Part shown: positions 16,738 through 25,994 of the stretch, in pieces
Position numbering within the stretch: position 1 is the first letter of the stretch
How the letters are laid out: the number at the start of each line of letters is the position of its first letter
DNA from: Kangsaoukella pontilimi
GTDB taxonomy: Bacteria; Pseudomonadota; Alphaproteobacteria; Rhodobacterales; Rhodobacteraceae
Direction: 5' to 3'
NCBI RefSeq assembly: GCF_009830125.1
Contig: NZ_WUPT01000001.1
Span: 124,001-188,000 of the forward strand
DNA length: 64,000 nt
Translations under genes and position numbers: made by a program
Notes under the pieces: model-generated
What the model saw: the letters and a program-made list of their open reading frames with translations, nothing else
What the model was told of the DNA's origin: nothing
Databases searched by the model: none

Positions 16738-19098
16738 CTAGCCCTGGGGCATCGAAAGCTGAATTGTCCTGCCGCCCTTGCGGTATTGAAGCGCGCTGTC
16801 GCCGATGGCCGCAACCGTCCCGCCATCGATGCGGTCGCCAACCTTCACCTTGACATATCGCCCTGACGGCAGGCGGATCAGCGCACGACGATCCGATGGC
16901 AGGCCGTAAACCCCCACAAGGTTGATCCGGTTTAGGCGCATCGCTTCTTCCACTGTCGCCCGGCGTGCCACGTTGGCGTCGGACGGGATGGCGAGCCGGG
17001 GCGAGTTCCGCGCCGAGGTCGGGTCGTCTTCAGGTTCGAGATCGGTATCGGCCAGCGCCGCGCGGACCGCAGCCGACGTGTCGGGCGCATCAAGTGCGGC
17101 AACCTCTGCCGCGCGCGCCTGCTGTCGCGCCGCGGCCACGATCGTCTCCATGTCGCCCGGACGTCCGCGCGGCGCGAAAGCCGTCTCGACCGCCAAGGCC
17201 GAGGGCGTGGCGTTGCCGCGCTCGCTCACAGCGACCGATTGCGCCGATTCCGGCCGTCGACCGGGCCGGATCCGGGAGAGCTCCGCAACGGTCCGGCCGC
17301 CGAAACGCTGCCGTTCGATCTCCTGTCTCAGGTCGGTGGGCCGTGCGCCCGGGCGCCGCTCTGGCAGGGACTGCGCAAGTTCGGTCGGGCGCGGCAGTTC
17401 GCGTTCGGACGCTTCAGCCGGCTCGGTTGGCGACACCTCGGCCCCGGCGACGTCCGTATCGGTCGCGGACGCCTCGGGCGTTACCTGGTCTTCGGCATCT
17501 TCGGCCAGTAAGGCGGTCTCTGCCGTGCCGATCTCTTCCGGAACCTCCGCTGCGTCAGGTTCAGCGCGTTCGGCGAGCGCGACAGCCGTGTCTGCTTCAT
17601 CCGCTTCCGCGGCTGGTTCGGCCTCGACGACGGTCTCCGCCGCGGGTTGGGCATCAGACGTGTCCGTCGCCTCAGCCAGAACCGGAGAACTGCGCGGCTC
17701 AGGCGGGATGCCCGCAGCGATCACGCTGTCCGGCGCAAGTTCCGTTGGCGTCGGCAGTGCCACGCTGCCCGGGAAGGTCCGGGGCGAGGAATGAGGCGTG
17801 GCGACGCGCGCCACCTCGGTGGTTTCGGGCGCGACGAGGTCAGCCGGGCCAGCAGCGACCACAACCGGGGGTGTCGGCAGGATTTCAAGCGGCCGAGGCG
17901 CGCCTGGCACATCCGATGGTGGTGTCACGAGGTCGGCAAGCGCGCCGGCCCGCTCAGGAGAGACCATGTCACCGGGCGTCGCCGGCACTTCGTCCGTCGC
18001 AACCGGTGCCGAAAGTTCCGCGGTCAGGTCTGGCACCACGGGCGCGACATCGTCGTGCAGCGCTGCGGTGTCTGTCTCGGGCAAGGGTGGCAACGCAGGC
18101 GCCGGGGACGGCTCGCTCAGTTCGGGGGACATCTGGCCTGTGTCGCGCTCGGCACCGGGGAGGATCGACCAGACGATGGCCCCGATCCCGAGGGTGAGGA
18201 CTGCGGCGACCCCGTAGGCAAGCACTTTGACCCGTTGGGCAGATGACACGGGTGTCCGCCCGTATTTCTCACCACCCGCCGGCGCAAGGCTGGCCGCGAC
18301 ATCGCCGCCGCCTTCGCTCAGGGCCAGGTCCGTCCTGACGCGCGGCGCACCCGAGGGCCGGGGCAGGGCTGGACCGGGGTCGAGAGGTGCCGGGCGCTCG
18401 GCCACCACCTGCATCACCGGTTCGGCATCGTCGACACGGACAACCGGTGCATCGCTGTCTACCGAAACCGGAACAGCGGCTTCGCCGGATGTGTCGCCAG
18501 CCTCGGCGTCGTCTCCGACCGGACCGGCCGGCGTCTCTGCTTCTGCCACTGTGACTGTCGCAGCGGCAGCCGGCGCCGGTTCCCTCCGGCTTGCGAAAGC
18601 GGGTTCTGCCACCGGTTCTTCGGCGGGTGGTAACGCGTCCTTTCCCATCCCGAAATCAGGCTGGCGGGGAAAATCCTCGTCATCGGAAAGCGACGAAAAC
18701 CTGTTGACGCTCAGTCCCCGCCCGGCGGCGAAAAGCTCGGCTTCTTCCAGCGTTTCGCGGGCCACTGCGGCGACGCGCGCCATGTTGTCCGGCCCGATGA
18801 CCCAGTCGATTTCCAGTTCGCTCAGCGCATAGGGCGTGCGGCCTTCCATGGCCGCTTCGATCTCGCGGCTGGCGGTGTCGGCGTCGGTTACCTTGACGTC
18901 GGTATAGAGAATCTGGTCGCGCGGCAGGAAGATATCGACGCCGTGGCCGCCATCGACCTGATCGGCAAGGGTTTGCAGACGCTCCTCGATATCCGCGCCT
19001 TCGATCGGTTCGACGGCGATTTCACGCCAGTAACCGGCGTCCCGACGCATCAGCCGGACCGCGCTCATCGACAGATCGAAACCCCATCGCTGCGTCAT
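16738..19098 (-). CDS. Secretion/pilus-like fusion protein: GspL/PilM-like N-terminus, membrane helix, GspC/PilP-like C-terminus
   Basis: This protein has 786 residues. Residues 1 to about 165 (WGFDLSMSAVRLMRRDAG, then REIEAAMEGRTPYALSELEI) resemble the cytoplasmic actin-like part of GspL/PilM proteins. One helix follows at about 287-309. A low-complexity Ala/Pro/Glu region spans about 310-700. A final 70-residue domain (NLVGVYGLPSDRRALIRLPS, GRYVKVKVGDRIDGGTVAAI) has the beta-rich pattern of the GspC HR/PilP domain. Start is ATG 19098; a longer reading of 33 codons has no support. No secretin, ATPase or pilin gene is in the window. Both domain matches are by eye. Confidence 0.65.
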   Translation of the reverse strand: MTQRWGFDLSMSAVRLMRRDAGYWREIAVEPIEGADIEERLQTLADQVDGGHGVDIFLPRDQILYTDVKVTDADTASREIEAAMEGRTPYALSELEIDWVIGPDNMARVAAVARETLEEAELFAAGRGLSVNRFSSLSDDEDFPRQPDFGMGKDALPPAEEPVAEPAFASRREPAPAAAATVTVAEAETPAGPVGDDAEAGDTSGEAAVPVSVDSDAPVVRVDDAEPVMQVVAERPAPLDPGPALPRPSGAPRVRTDLALSEGGGDVAASLAPAGGEKYGRTPVSSAQRVKVLAYGVAAVLTLGIGAIVWSILPGAERDTGQMSPELSEPSPAPALPPLPETDTAALHDDVAPVVPDLTAELSAPVATDEVPATPGDMVSPERAGALADLVTPPSDVPGAPRPLEILPTPPVVVAAGPADLVAPETTEVARVATPHSSPRTFPGSVALPTPTELAPDSVIAAGIPPEPRSSPVLAEATDTSDAQPAAETVVEAEPAAEADEADTAVALAERAEPDAAEVPEEIGTAETALLAEDAEDQVTPEASATDTDVAGAEVSPTEPAEASERELPRPTELAQSLPERRPGARPTDLRQEIERQRFGGRTVAELSRIRPGRRPESAQSVAVSERGNATPSALAVETAFAPRGRPGDMETIVAAARQQARAAEVAALDAPDTSAAVRAALADTDLEPEDDPTSARNSPRLAIPSDANVARRATVEEAMRLNRINLVGVYGLPSDRRALIRLPSGRYVKVKVGDRIDGGTVAAIGDSALQYRKGGRTIQLSMPQG

Positions 19099-19231
19099 GG
19101 CAAACCCATAACATGCGCGCCGTGGGGCGTCACGCGCACAAAGCGGCAAATTCGTGCCTTTGGCGGCTTCTCTCCGGTCTTGCTCCCCGGCGAACAAGCC
19201 GCCAGACTCGTTGGGTCATTAAAGGAGTTTC

Positions 19232-19933
19232 ATGATGTTTTCCCGTTCCGTGCCGATTGCCCTTGCCATCCTTTGTTTGGGCGCCGCCCTGTCCGCGCCC
19301 GTCCATGCGGCCGACCGCCAGATCGCGGTGACCGGCGAGGGGAGGGTCGCCGTCGCGCCCGACATGGCCACCGTATCTTTCGGCGTCCGGCGCGAGGCGC
19401 GTGCGGCCGGTCAGGCTATGACGGCGGCGTCCGAAGCGGCGGCGGCCGTTCTTGCCACCCTTGCAGATGCGGGAATTGCGTCCTCCGACATACAGACCAC
19501 GCGGATCGGTCTGGACCCGCGCTATCAGCACTCGAATGACGGCTCTCCGCCCCGGATCACCGGATACATCGCGTCCAACGACCTGAGCGTGCGCGTGCGG
19601 GATCTCGACGGTCTCGGCGCGGTGCTCGACCGGGTGGTGACCGACGGCGCGAACAGTTTCTCGGGCATCACTTTCGGCCTGTCCGACATGGCACCCCTTG
19701 AAGCCGAAGCGCGCGCCATGGCGGTCCGCGACGCCCGCGCGCGGGCCGAAACGCTGGCCGAGGCGGCGGGCGTGACGCTCGGGCCGGTTCAGACCATCAC
19801 CGAGGCGGGCGGCTTCTCGGCGCCGCAGCCGATGATGCGGGGCGCGATGATGGAAGCCGCCATGGTTCCGGTGGCCGAAGGCGAAATCGACGTCTCCGTG
19901 CAGGTCAATGTGGTCTTCGCCATCGCCGAGTAG
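19232..19933 (+). CDS. SIMPL-domain (DUF541) exported protein
   Basis: This 233-residue protein has a signal peptide (cleavage near VHAADR) and a SIMPL/DUF541 domain: ITVTGEG-like start (IAVTGEGRVAVAPDMATVSF), LADAGIASSDIQTTRIGLDP, and VQVNVVFAIAE at the end. Family members are periplasmic or outer-membrane-associated and linked to oxidative stress or signalling, but lack a defined biochemical role. Divergent from the secretion-like fusion gene across 133 bases. Confidence 0.88.
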   Translation: MMFSRSVPIALAILCLGAALSAPVHAADRQIAVTGEGRVAVAPDMATVSFGVRREARAAGQAMTAASEAAAAVLATLADAGIASSDIQTTRIGLDPRYQHSNDGSPPRITGYIASNDLSVRVRDLDGLGAVLDRVVTDGANSFSGITFGLSDMAPLEAEARAMAVRDARARAETLAEAAGVTLGPVQTITEAGGFSAPQPMMRGAMMEAAMVPVAEGEIDVSVQVNVVFAIAE

Positions 19934-20005
19934 GGCGGAAAGGGCTGGCGCACGCCGTCAGAGGCGTTATCCATAAGCAAACAAAGACAAACCGGGGAGA
20001 GAACA

Positions 20006-21139
20006 ATGACACTCAAAGCACTGGCGCTCGGCGCCGGGATCGCCGCATTGGCGACCGCTGCCGCCGCTGACGTGAAGGTCGGCATGATCACCACGCTGTC
20101 CGGCGGTGGCGCGGGTCTTGGCATCGATGTACGCGACGGCTTCATGCTGGCCGTCAAGCAGTCGGGCCGCGACGACATCGAAGTGCTCATCGAGGACGAT
20201 CAGCGCAAGCCCGACGTGGCGGTGCAGCTGGCCGACAAGATGATCCAGGCCGAGGACGTGGACGTCCTGACCGGCATCATCTGGTCGAACCTGGCTATGG
20301 CCGTCGTCCCGTCGGCGGTGAACCAGGATGTCTTCTACCTCTCGCCCAACGCGGGGCCTTCTGCGCTGGCCGGGCAGGGCTGCCATCAGAACTATTTCAA
20401 CGTGGCCTGGCAGAACGACAACCTGCACGAGGCGGCGGGGGCTTATGCCAACGATGCGGGACTGGCGAACAGCTTCATCCTCGCTCCGAACTATCCGGCG
20501 GGTCAGGACGCACTGACCGGCTACAAGCGCTTTTACGAGGGCGCGCTTGCGGGCGAGATCTACACACAGCTCGGTCAGACCGACTACGCAAGCGAGATCG
20601 CCCAGATCCGCGCGTCCGGCGCAGACAGCGTGTTCTTCTTCCTGCCGGGCGGCATGGGGATTTCGTTCCTCAAGCAATACGCCGACTCGGGCGTCGATCT
20701 TCCGGTGGTCGGACCTGCCTTCAGCTTCGATCAGGGTATCCTTCAGGCCGTCGGTGCGGCCGCGCTCGGCGTCAAGAACACCTCGCAGTGGTCCAAGGAT
20801 CTCGACAACGCGGCCAACACGGCTTTCGTCGCATCATTCCAGGAGGAATACGGACGTCTGCCTTCGCTCTATGCAAGCCAGGGCTTCGACACGGCGAACC
20901 TGCTGATCTCGGCGATGGACAAGGCGGATGTTTCGGACATGGACGCGTTCCGCGCCGCGCTTCTGGAAGCCGACTTCGCCTCGACCCGTGGCGATTTTGC
21001 CTTCGGTCCGAACCACCACCCGGTGCAGGACATCTATGTCCGCGAGGTGATCCGGGAAGGCGATGTCTTCACGAACAAGATCATCGGCACCGCGCTGACG
21101 GATCACGCCGACGCCTACGCCGCCGATTGCAAGATGTAA
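20006..21139 (+). CDS. Branched-chain-type ABC transporter, periplasmic binding protein
   Basis: This 377-residue exported protein (signal peptide cleaved near TAAAADV) starts the mature part with VKVGMITTLSGGGAGLGIDV, as in LivK/type I periplasmic binding proteins. The permease and ATPase genes follow after an antisense gene. Adjacent carnitine-catabolism genes suggest carnitine or a related quaternary amine as ligand rather than leucine; this is inference from context. GGGGAGAG precedes the ATG. Confidence 0.85.
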   Translation: MTLKALALGAGIAALATAAAADVKVGMITTLSGGGAGLGIDVRDGFMLAVKQSGRDDIEVLIEDDQRKPDVAVQLADKMIQAEDVDVLTGIIWSNLAMAVVPSAVNQDVFYLSPNAGPSALAGQGCHQNYFNVAWQNDNLHEAAGAYANDAGLANSFILAPNYPAGQDALTGYKRFYEGALAGEIYTQLGQTDYASEIAQIRASGADSVFFFLPGGMGISFLKQYADSGVDLPVVGPAFSFDQGILQAVGAAALGVKNTSQWSKDLDNAANTAFVASFQEEYGRLPSLYASQGFDTANLLISAMDKADVSDMDAFRAALLEADFASTRGDFAFGPNHHPVQDIYVREVIREGDVFTNKIIGTALTDHADAYAADCKM

Positions 21140-21143
21140 TCGG

Positions 21144-21629
21144 TTAGAGCGTCAGACGTTTGACCACACGATCCACGGGCGTGCCGTCCTTCAGCGGCAC
21201 GCCCTTGATTACGGACCGGTCTTGAAAGCCCATCGCGGAATAAAAGCCCAGCCCCAGCACGTTGTCGGCGCGGATCTTGGCGTCGATGCCGCTGAGGCCG
21301 GCCTCACGTGCCCGCTCCAGCGTGGCCGCCATCATCGCGCGACCCGCGCCCGGACATTTCGGGTCAAGGCGCGCGAAGCTGGCGATGCCCGCAACATCGG
21401 TCTCGGGCGGGTCGAGCCGGACGAGGTACTGAAAGCCCGCCACCCCGCCCTCGGGATCGATCGCCACGACCGCCGAGATGAAATCGTCTCTGTCGAACAC
21501 AGTCTTGCCAAGCGCTTCGGGCGTGAAAACAGACTCAAAGGCAGTCGTCCCGCCCGCTTCGATGATCGGGTTCAGGATGTCCGCCATTGCGGGCAGATCG
21601 GCGCGGGTGGCGTTGCGTGTGGTAACCAT
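21144..21629 (-). CDS. GNAT-family N-acetyltransferase
   Basis: This 161-residue enzyme shows the GNAT order: N-terminal RNATRADLPAMADILN, the central strand GVAGFQYLVRL, an acetyl-CoA segment CPGAGRAMMAATLERAR where the usual Q/R-x-x-G-x-G/A is present in modified form, and GLGFYSAMGF near the end. Start is ATG 21629. It lies antisense between the binding-protein and permease genes of the liv-type operon, ending 4 bases from the former. Substrate unknown. Confidence 0.85.
   Translation of the reverse strand: MVTTRNATRADLPAMADILNPIIEAGGTTAFESVFTPEALGKTVFDRDDFISAVVAIDPEGGVAGFQYLVRLDPPETDVAGIASFARLDPKCPGAGRAMMAATLERAREAGLSGIDAKIRADNVLGLGFYSAMGFQDRSVIKGVPLKDGTPVDRVVKRLTL
21178..21204 (+). other. 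Hairpin in antisense of the GNAT gene, after the liv binding protein
   Basis: GGGCGTGCCG / CGGCACGCCC form a perfect 10-bp stem with an 8-base loop 38 bases after the binding-protein stop. It lies within the C-terminal codons of the opposite-strand GNAT gene, so it could end or stabilise the binding-protein mRNA. Confidence 0.45.
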
Positions 21630-21667
21630 GGCGCGGACATGACCACCAGTTCGGGTGCGGCGCAACC

Positions 21668-22588
21668 ATGAACGCCGTGCTTCTCATCGAACAGGTCCTG
21701 AACGGGCTGCAACTGGGCGTGATGCTGTTCCTCATGTCCGCCGGGCTGACGCTGATCTTTGGCGTGATGGGGCTGATCAACCTTGCCCACGGCTCGCTGT
21801 ACATGATCGGCGCCTTCGCGGCGGCGGCGGTGGCGGGCGCGACGGGCTCTTTCGTCCTCGGGCTGGGCGCGGCGCTGGCGGCAGCGGCCGCGGCGGGCGC
21901 GCTGGTCGAAGTCACCGTCATCCGAAGGCTCTACGACCGCGACCATCTCGACCAGGTTCTGGCGACCTTTGCGCTGATCCTGATCTTCTCCGAGGGCACC
22001 CGCTGGCTCTTCGGGTCCTTTCCCCTGTTCCTCGACATCCCCGACGCCCTGCGCGGACCCGCCTCGCTGCCCCTTGGCATTGAATACCCGCGCTACCGGC
22101 TGACGATCATCCTGGCCGGGTTGGCGGTGGCCGCCGGACTGTTCCTCCTGATCGCCAAGACCCGCATCGGCATCCGCATCCGCGCGGGCGAGGCCGACCG
22201 CGAGATGATCGCGGCCCTCGGCGTGGATATCTCGAAGCTCTACACGCTCGTCTTCGCGCTTGGCGCGGCGCTGGCGGGACTGGCGGGCGCGCTGGTCGGC
22301 GCGATCCAGTCGGTGCAGGTTGGTATGGGCGAGCCGGTGCTGATCCTCGCCTTCGTCGTAATCGTGATCGGCGGCATCGGCTCGATCCGGGGGGCCTTCG
22401 TCGCCTCGATCCTCGTGGGGCTTACCGATACGCTTGGCCGTTTCCTGCTGCCCATCGCCTTCGGCACCTTCATGGACCCTAGCCAGGCGAACCTGATCGG
22501 CACCGCGCTGGCGTCCATGGCGATCTACATCCTGATGGCGGCGGTGCTGGTCTTTCGGCCTACGGGCCTGTTCGGAGCCGCCACGTGA
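21668..22588 (+). CDS. livH: Branched-chain-type ABC transporter permease (LivH-like)
   Basis: This 306-residue inner-membrane protein begins with LIEQVLNGLQLGVMLFLMSA and has the LivH hallmark LINLAHGSLYMIGAF, plus a GVDISKLYTLVFALGAALAG region that docks with the ATPases. It forms half of the import channel. It begins 38 bases upstream of the antisense GNAT start region on the plus strand and overlaps the next permease by ATGA-type coupling (4 bases). Confidence 0.95.
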   Translation: MNAVLLIEQVLNGLQLGVMLFLMSAGLTLIFGVMGLINLAHGSLYMIGAFAAAAVAGATGSFVLGLGAALAAAAAAGALVEVTVIRRLYDRDHLDQVLATFALILIFSEGTRWLFGSFPLFLDIPDALRGPASLPLGIEYPRYRLTIILAGLAVAAGLFLLIAKTRIGIRIRAGEADREMIAALGVDISKLYTLVFALGAALAGLAGALVGAIQSVQVGMGEPVLILAFVVIVIGGIGSIRGAFVASILVGLTDTLGRFLLPIAFGTFMDPSQANLIGTALASMAIYILMAAVLVFRPTGLFGAAT

Positions 22589-23568
22589 TCCGCGAGCCCA
22601 TCCTGAACGCCGTCATCATGGCCGCGCTTCTGGCGGTCCCGCTCTGGGCGCTCTGGGCGGGCGAACCGTTCACCATCACGCTCGCCACCCGTGCGGCGAT
22701 CCTCGCACTCGCCGCTGTCGGGCTGAACATCGCGCTTGGTCTCGGCGGGCTGGTCAGCCTCGGGCACGCGGCCTTCTTCGGGATCGGCGGCTACGCCATG
22801 GGCATCCTCGCCCACCACGCCCAGACCTACACACCGCTGATGGAGGCGCCGTTTCTGATCGAGGGCACCAAGTCCATGCCGGTGATCTGGCTGACCGCGA
22901 TCGTCGCGGCGTCGCTGGCGGCGCTTCTGATCGGAGCACTCAGCCTCAGGACCACGGGCGTCTATTTCATCATGATCACGCTCGCCTTCGGGCAGATGCT
23001 TTATTACTTCGCGATTTCCTGGCCCACCTATGGCGGCGAGGACGGGCTGTCGATCTATGTCCGCAACGACTTTCCGGGTCTGAACACGCTCAGGCCGTTC
23101 CCCTTCTTCGCCATTTCCTATGTCGCTCTTGCGGTGGGCCTTTTCCTGTCCTGGCGCATCGCGAAATCGCCCTTCGGCCTGGCCTTGTCCGCCGCGCGTC
23201 AGAACGAGGCGCGGGTCCGCACCGTGGGGATGGACCCATACCGTCTGCGGCTGACCGCCTTTGTCATCTCGGGCGCGATCACGGGCCTGGCAGGGGCGCT
23301 GTTCGCGGATCTCAACCGTTTCGTGTCACCCACGATGTTCTCGTGGCAGATGTCGGGCGAGTTCATCGTCTTCATCATCCTCGGCGGGACGGCGCGGCTC
23401 TTCGGGCCGGTGGTGGGCGCCTGCCTTTTCGTGATCCTCGAGCACTGGCTGGGCGGGCTCTCGGATTATTGGCTGGTCTTTCTGGGCGCGATCCTGCTTC
23501 TGGTGGTGCTGTTCGCGCGGGGTGGCGTCATCGGCGCGCTCGCCGGACGGGAGGCGACCCATGACTGA
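22585..23568 (+). CDS. livM: Branched-chain-type ABC transporter permease (LivM-like)
   Basis: This 327-residue inner-membrane protein has the LivM pattern: AVGLNIALGLGGLVSLGHAA, then GVYFIMITLAFGQMLYYFA, and the coupling-loop region SAARQNEARVRTVGMDPYRL. It pairs with the LivH-like subunit. Its stop lies within the start of the ATPase gene by 8 bases. Confidence 0.95.
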   Translation: MIREPILNAVIMAALLAVPLWALWAGEPFTITLATRAAILALAAVGLNIALGLGGLVSLGHAAFFGIGGYAMGILAHHAQTYTPLMEAPFLIEGTKSMPVIWLTAIVAASLAALLIGALSLRTTGVYFIMITLAFGQMLYYFAISWPTYGGEDGLSIYVRNDFPGLNTLRPFPFFAISYVALAVGLFLSWRIAKSPFGLALSAARQNEARVRTVGMDPYRLRLTAFVISGAITGLAGALFADLNRFVSPTMFSWQMSGEFIVFIILGGTARLFGPVVGACLFVILEHWLGGLSDYWLVFLGAILLLVVLFARGGVIGALAGREATHD

Positions 23569-24313
23569 GCCTGTTCTGACCATCGAAGGCGTATCGAAGC
23601 GGTTCGGCGCGGTCGAGGCGGCGCGCGGCGTCACGCTCGACCTGCGACCGGGCGAAATCCACGCACTGATCGGCCCGAATGGCGCGGGGAAGTCCACGCT
23701 GATCGGCCTGACCGCCGGGACCATCGCGCCCGACGCGGGGCGGGTCGCACTGGCCGGGCGCGACGTGACCGCGCTCGATGCCGTGGGCCGGGCGCGGTCG
23801 GGGTTGGGGCGCACCTTTCAGATCTCGTCCCTGGCGATGGAGCACAGCGTCCTTCAGAATGCTGTTCTCGGTGCGCTCGGGCGGTCGGGGCGCGTCATGC
23901 GCCTGTTCGGAAACGTGATGCGTGACAGGGACCTGACCGAGCGCGCCGCGGCTGCGCTCGAACGGGTCGGGCTGGCGGATCAGGCGCGCCGCAGGGTGGC
24001 CGATCTCAGCCATGGCCAGCGCCGTCAGCTTGAGGTGGCGGTCGCGCTGACGCTGGAGCCGAAGGCGTTTCTGATGGACGAGCCGATGGCGGGTCTCGGC
24101 GCAGAGGGCACCGCCAGCCTGACGGCCTTTCTCGACACCCTCAGGGGCGAGGCGCCGATCCTTCTGGTCGAGCACGACATGGACGCGGTTTTCGCGCTGG
24201 CCGACCGGATCAGCGTGCTGGTCTACGGACAGGTCATCGCCACCGGCACGGCGGACGATATCCGCCGCGATCCTGCCGTGCGCGAGGCCTACCTGGGTGA
24301 GGACGCGGCATGA
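23561..24313 (+). CDS. livG: Branched-chain-type ABC transporter ATP-binding protein (LivG-like)
   Basis: This 250-residue ATPase has Walker A GPNGAGKST, Q-loop LGRTFQISSL, a signature reading LSHGQRRQLEV (LSHGQ, as usual for LivG), Walker B AFLMDEPMAGLG and the H-loop VEHDMDAVF. I start it at ATG 23561 (MTEPVLTIEG); a reading from 23522 would add 13 codons that overlap livM. Confidence 0.94.
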   Translation: MTEPVLTIEGVSKRFGAVEAARGVTLDLRPGEIHALIGPNGAGKSTLIGLTAGTIAPDAGRVALAGRDVTALDAVGRARSGLGRTFQISSLAMEHSVLQNAVLGALGRSGRVMRLFGNVMRDRDLTERAAAALERVGLADQARRRVADLSHGQRRQLEVAVALTLEPKAFLMDEPMAGLGAEGTASLTAFLDTLRGEAPILLVEHDMDAVFALADRISVLVYGQVIATGTADDIRRDPAVREAYLGEDAA

Positions 24314-24999
24314 CGCTCTTGTCCGTCGAGCGGATCGAGGCTGCCTATGGTCCGGCGCAGGCCCTCTTCGGTGTCACGCTCGATGTTGCGCCGGGCGAGG
24401 TGCTGGCGCTTCTCGGCCGGAACGGCATGGGAAAGTCCACGACGATCAAGGTGATCTGCCGGCTTCTGACGGCGAGCACGGGCAAGGTGTCGCTAGACGG
24501 TCAGGACATGGCGGGCTGGCCGTCGCACCGCGCCGCACGCGCCGGGATCGGGCTGGTGCCCGAGGGGCGGCGCGTGTTCCCGCCGCTGACGGTCGAGGAG
24601 AATCTGACCGCCGCCGCGCGGCCCGGCGATTGGACGCTGGCGACGGTGTCGGACCTCTTCCCCAGGCTAGGTGAGCGGTTGGGGCAGCGCGCGGCTTCTT
24701 TGTCGGGCGGAGAACAACAGATGCTGGCCATCGGCCGCGCGCTGATGACGAACCCGCGTCTTCTTATTCTCGACGAAGCGACCGAGGGGCTTGCCCCCGT
24801 TGTGCGTCAGGAAATCTGGGCGGCGATCCGGCGGCTCAAAGCCGAGACGGGGCTGGCGATTCTGGTCGTGGACAAGTCGTTGAAGGAACTGGCGACCGTG
24901 GCCGACCGGGCCGTCATCATCGAAGGCGGACGAAGCCGCTGGGCAGGGGATTTCGCGGAGCTCACACCGACGCTCACCGAACGCTACCTCGGCGTGTAG
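24310..24999 (+). CDS. livF: Branched-chain-type ABC transporter ATP-binding protein (LivF-like)
   Basis: This 229-residue ATPase has Walker A GRNGMGKSTT, IGLVPEGRRVFPPLTVEENL (a typical LivF Q-loop segment), signature LSGGEQQML and Walker B LLILDEATEGLAP. The H-loop histidine is replaced: the position reads LVVDKSLKEL, a substitution also common in LivF-type proteins, where V-D-Q/K replaces V-E-Q. It overlaps LivG by 4 bases and ends the transporter operon 83 bases before the BKACE gene. Confidence 0.94.
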   Translation: MTLLSVERIEAAYGPAQALFGVTLDVAPGEVLALLGRNGMGKSTTIKVICRLLTASTGKVSLDGQDMAGWPSHRAARAGIGLVPEGRRVFPPLTVEENLTAAARPGDWTLATVSDLFPRLGERLGQRAASLSGGEQQMLAIGRALMTNPRLLILDEATEGLAPVVRQEIWAAIRRLKAETGLAILVVDKSLKELATVADRAVIIEGGRSRWAGDFAELTPTLTERYLGV

Positions 25000-25082
25000 C
25001 GGACAGGCCGGATTTTGCCGCTTTCGAGGTATTCCGGCGTGACGGACGCTTCTAGCATGGGGCCGGATAGGGGAGGACAGCC

Positions 25083-25994
25083 ATGCCACTTCAGATGAAC
25101 CGGGAGGTCTTCATCACCTGCGCCGTCACCGGCTCGGGCGCGACACAGGACCGAAGCCCGCATGTGCCGAGAAGCCCCTCCGAGATCGCCGACAGCGCCA
25201 TCGCCGCCGCCAAGGCGGGCGCGGCCATTGTCCATTGCCATGTGCGCGACCCCGAGACTGGCGCGCCATCGCGGGACCGGGCGCTTTTCCGCGAGGTGAC
25301 CGAGCGCATCCGGGACGCAGGAACCGACGTGGTGCTGAACCTGACCGCCGGGATGGGTGGCGACATGGTCTTCGGCCCGCCCGACGCGCCTTTGCCGCTC
25401 GACGCCAAGGGAACCGATATGGCGGGCGCGGAAGAGCGGGTGGCCCATGTGGCAGAATGCCGGCCCGAGATCTGTACGCTCGATTGCGGCACGATGAACT
25501 TTGCCGAGGCCGATTACGTCATGACCAACACTCCCGGCATCCTGCGCGCCATGGGGCGGATGATGACCGGGCTGGGCGTGAAGCCGGAAATCGAGGCGTT
25601 CGACACCGGGCATCTCTGGCTCGCGAAATCGCTGGTGGACGAAGGCGTGTTGGACGCCCCCGCATTGGTGCAGCTTTGCATGGGCGTGCCCTGGGGCGCG
25701 CCGGACGATTTGAACACCTTCCTTGCCATGGTGAGTGCGGTACCCCCGGACTGGACGTTCTCGGCATTTTCCCTTGGACGGAACCAGATGGCCTATGTGG
25801 CCGCCGCCGTGCTGGCGGGCGGTCATGTGCGGGTGGGGCTGGAAGACAACCTCTGGCTAGGCAAGGGGCGGCTTGCCCGGAATGAAGAGCTTGTCGCTCG
25901 GGCGCGCGGCATCATCGAAGGCATGGGGGCGACGGTGATCGGTCCCGCCGAGGTGCGGACGCGCCTTGGCCTGACCAAGCGGGCGCCGGTCTGA
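25083..25994 (+). CDS. Beta-keto acid cleavage enzyme (BKACE), probably 3-dehydrocarnitine-specific
   Basis: This 303-residue zinc-dependent enzyme carries the BKACE signature HCHVRDPETGAPSRD (zinc histidines about residues 46 and 48) and a late GGHVRVGLEDNLWLGKG. BKACEs exchange a beta-keto acid with acetyl-CoA to give acetoacetate and an acyl-CoA. The carnitine dehydrogenase gene that follows implies 3-dehydrocarnitine as substrate and betainyl-CoA as product. GGGAGGA precedes the ATG; it shares one base with the next gene. Confidence 0.92.
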   Translation: MPLQMNREVFITCAVTGSGATQDRSPHVPRSPSEIADSAIAAAKAGAAIVHCHVRDPETGAPSRDRALFREVTERIRDAGTDVVLNLTAGMGGDMVFGPPDAPLPLDAKGTDMAGAEERVAHVAECRPEICTLDCGTMNFAEADYVMTNTPGILRAMGRMMTGLGVKPEIEAFDTGHLWLAKSLVDEGVLDAPALVQLCMGVPWGAPDDLNTFLAMVSAVPPDWTFSAFSLGRNQMAYVAAAVLAGGHVRVGLEDNLWLGKGRLARNEELVARARGIIEGMGATVIGPAEVRTRLGLTKRAPV

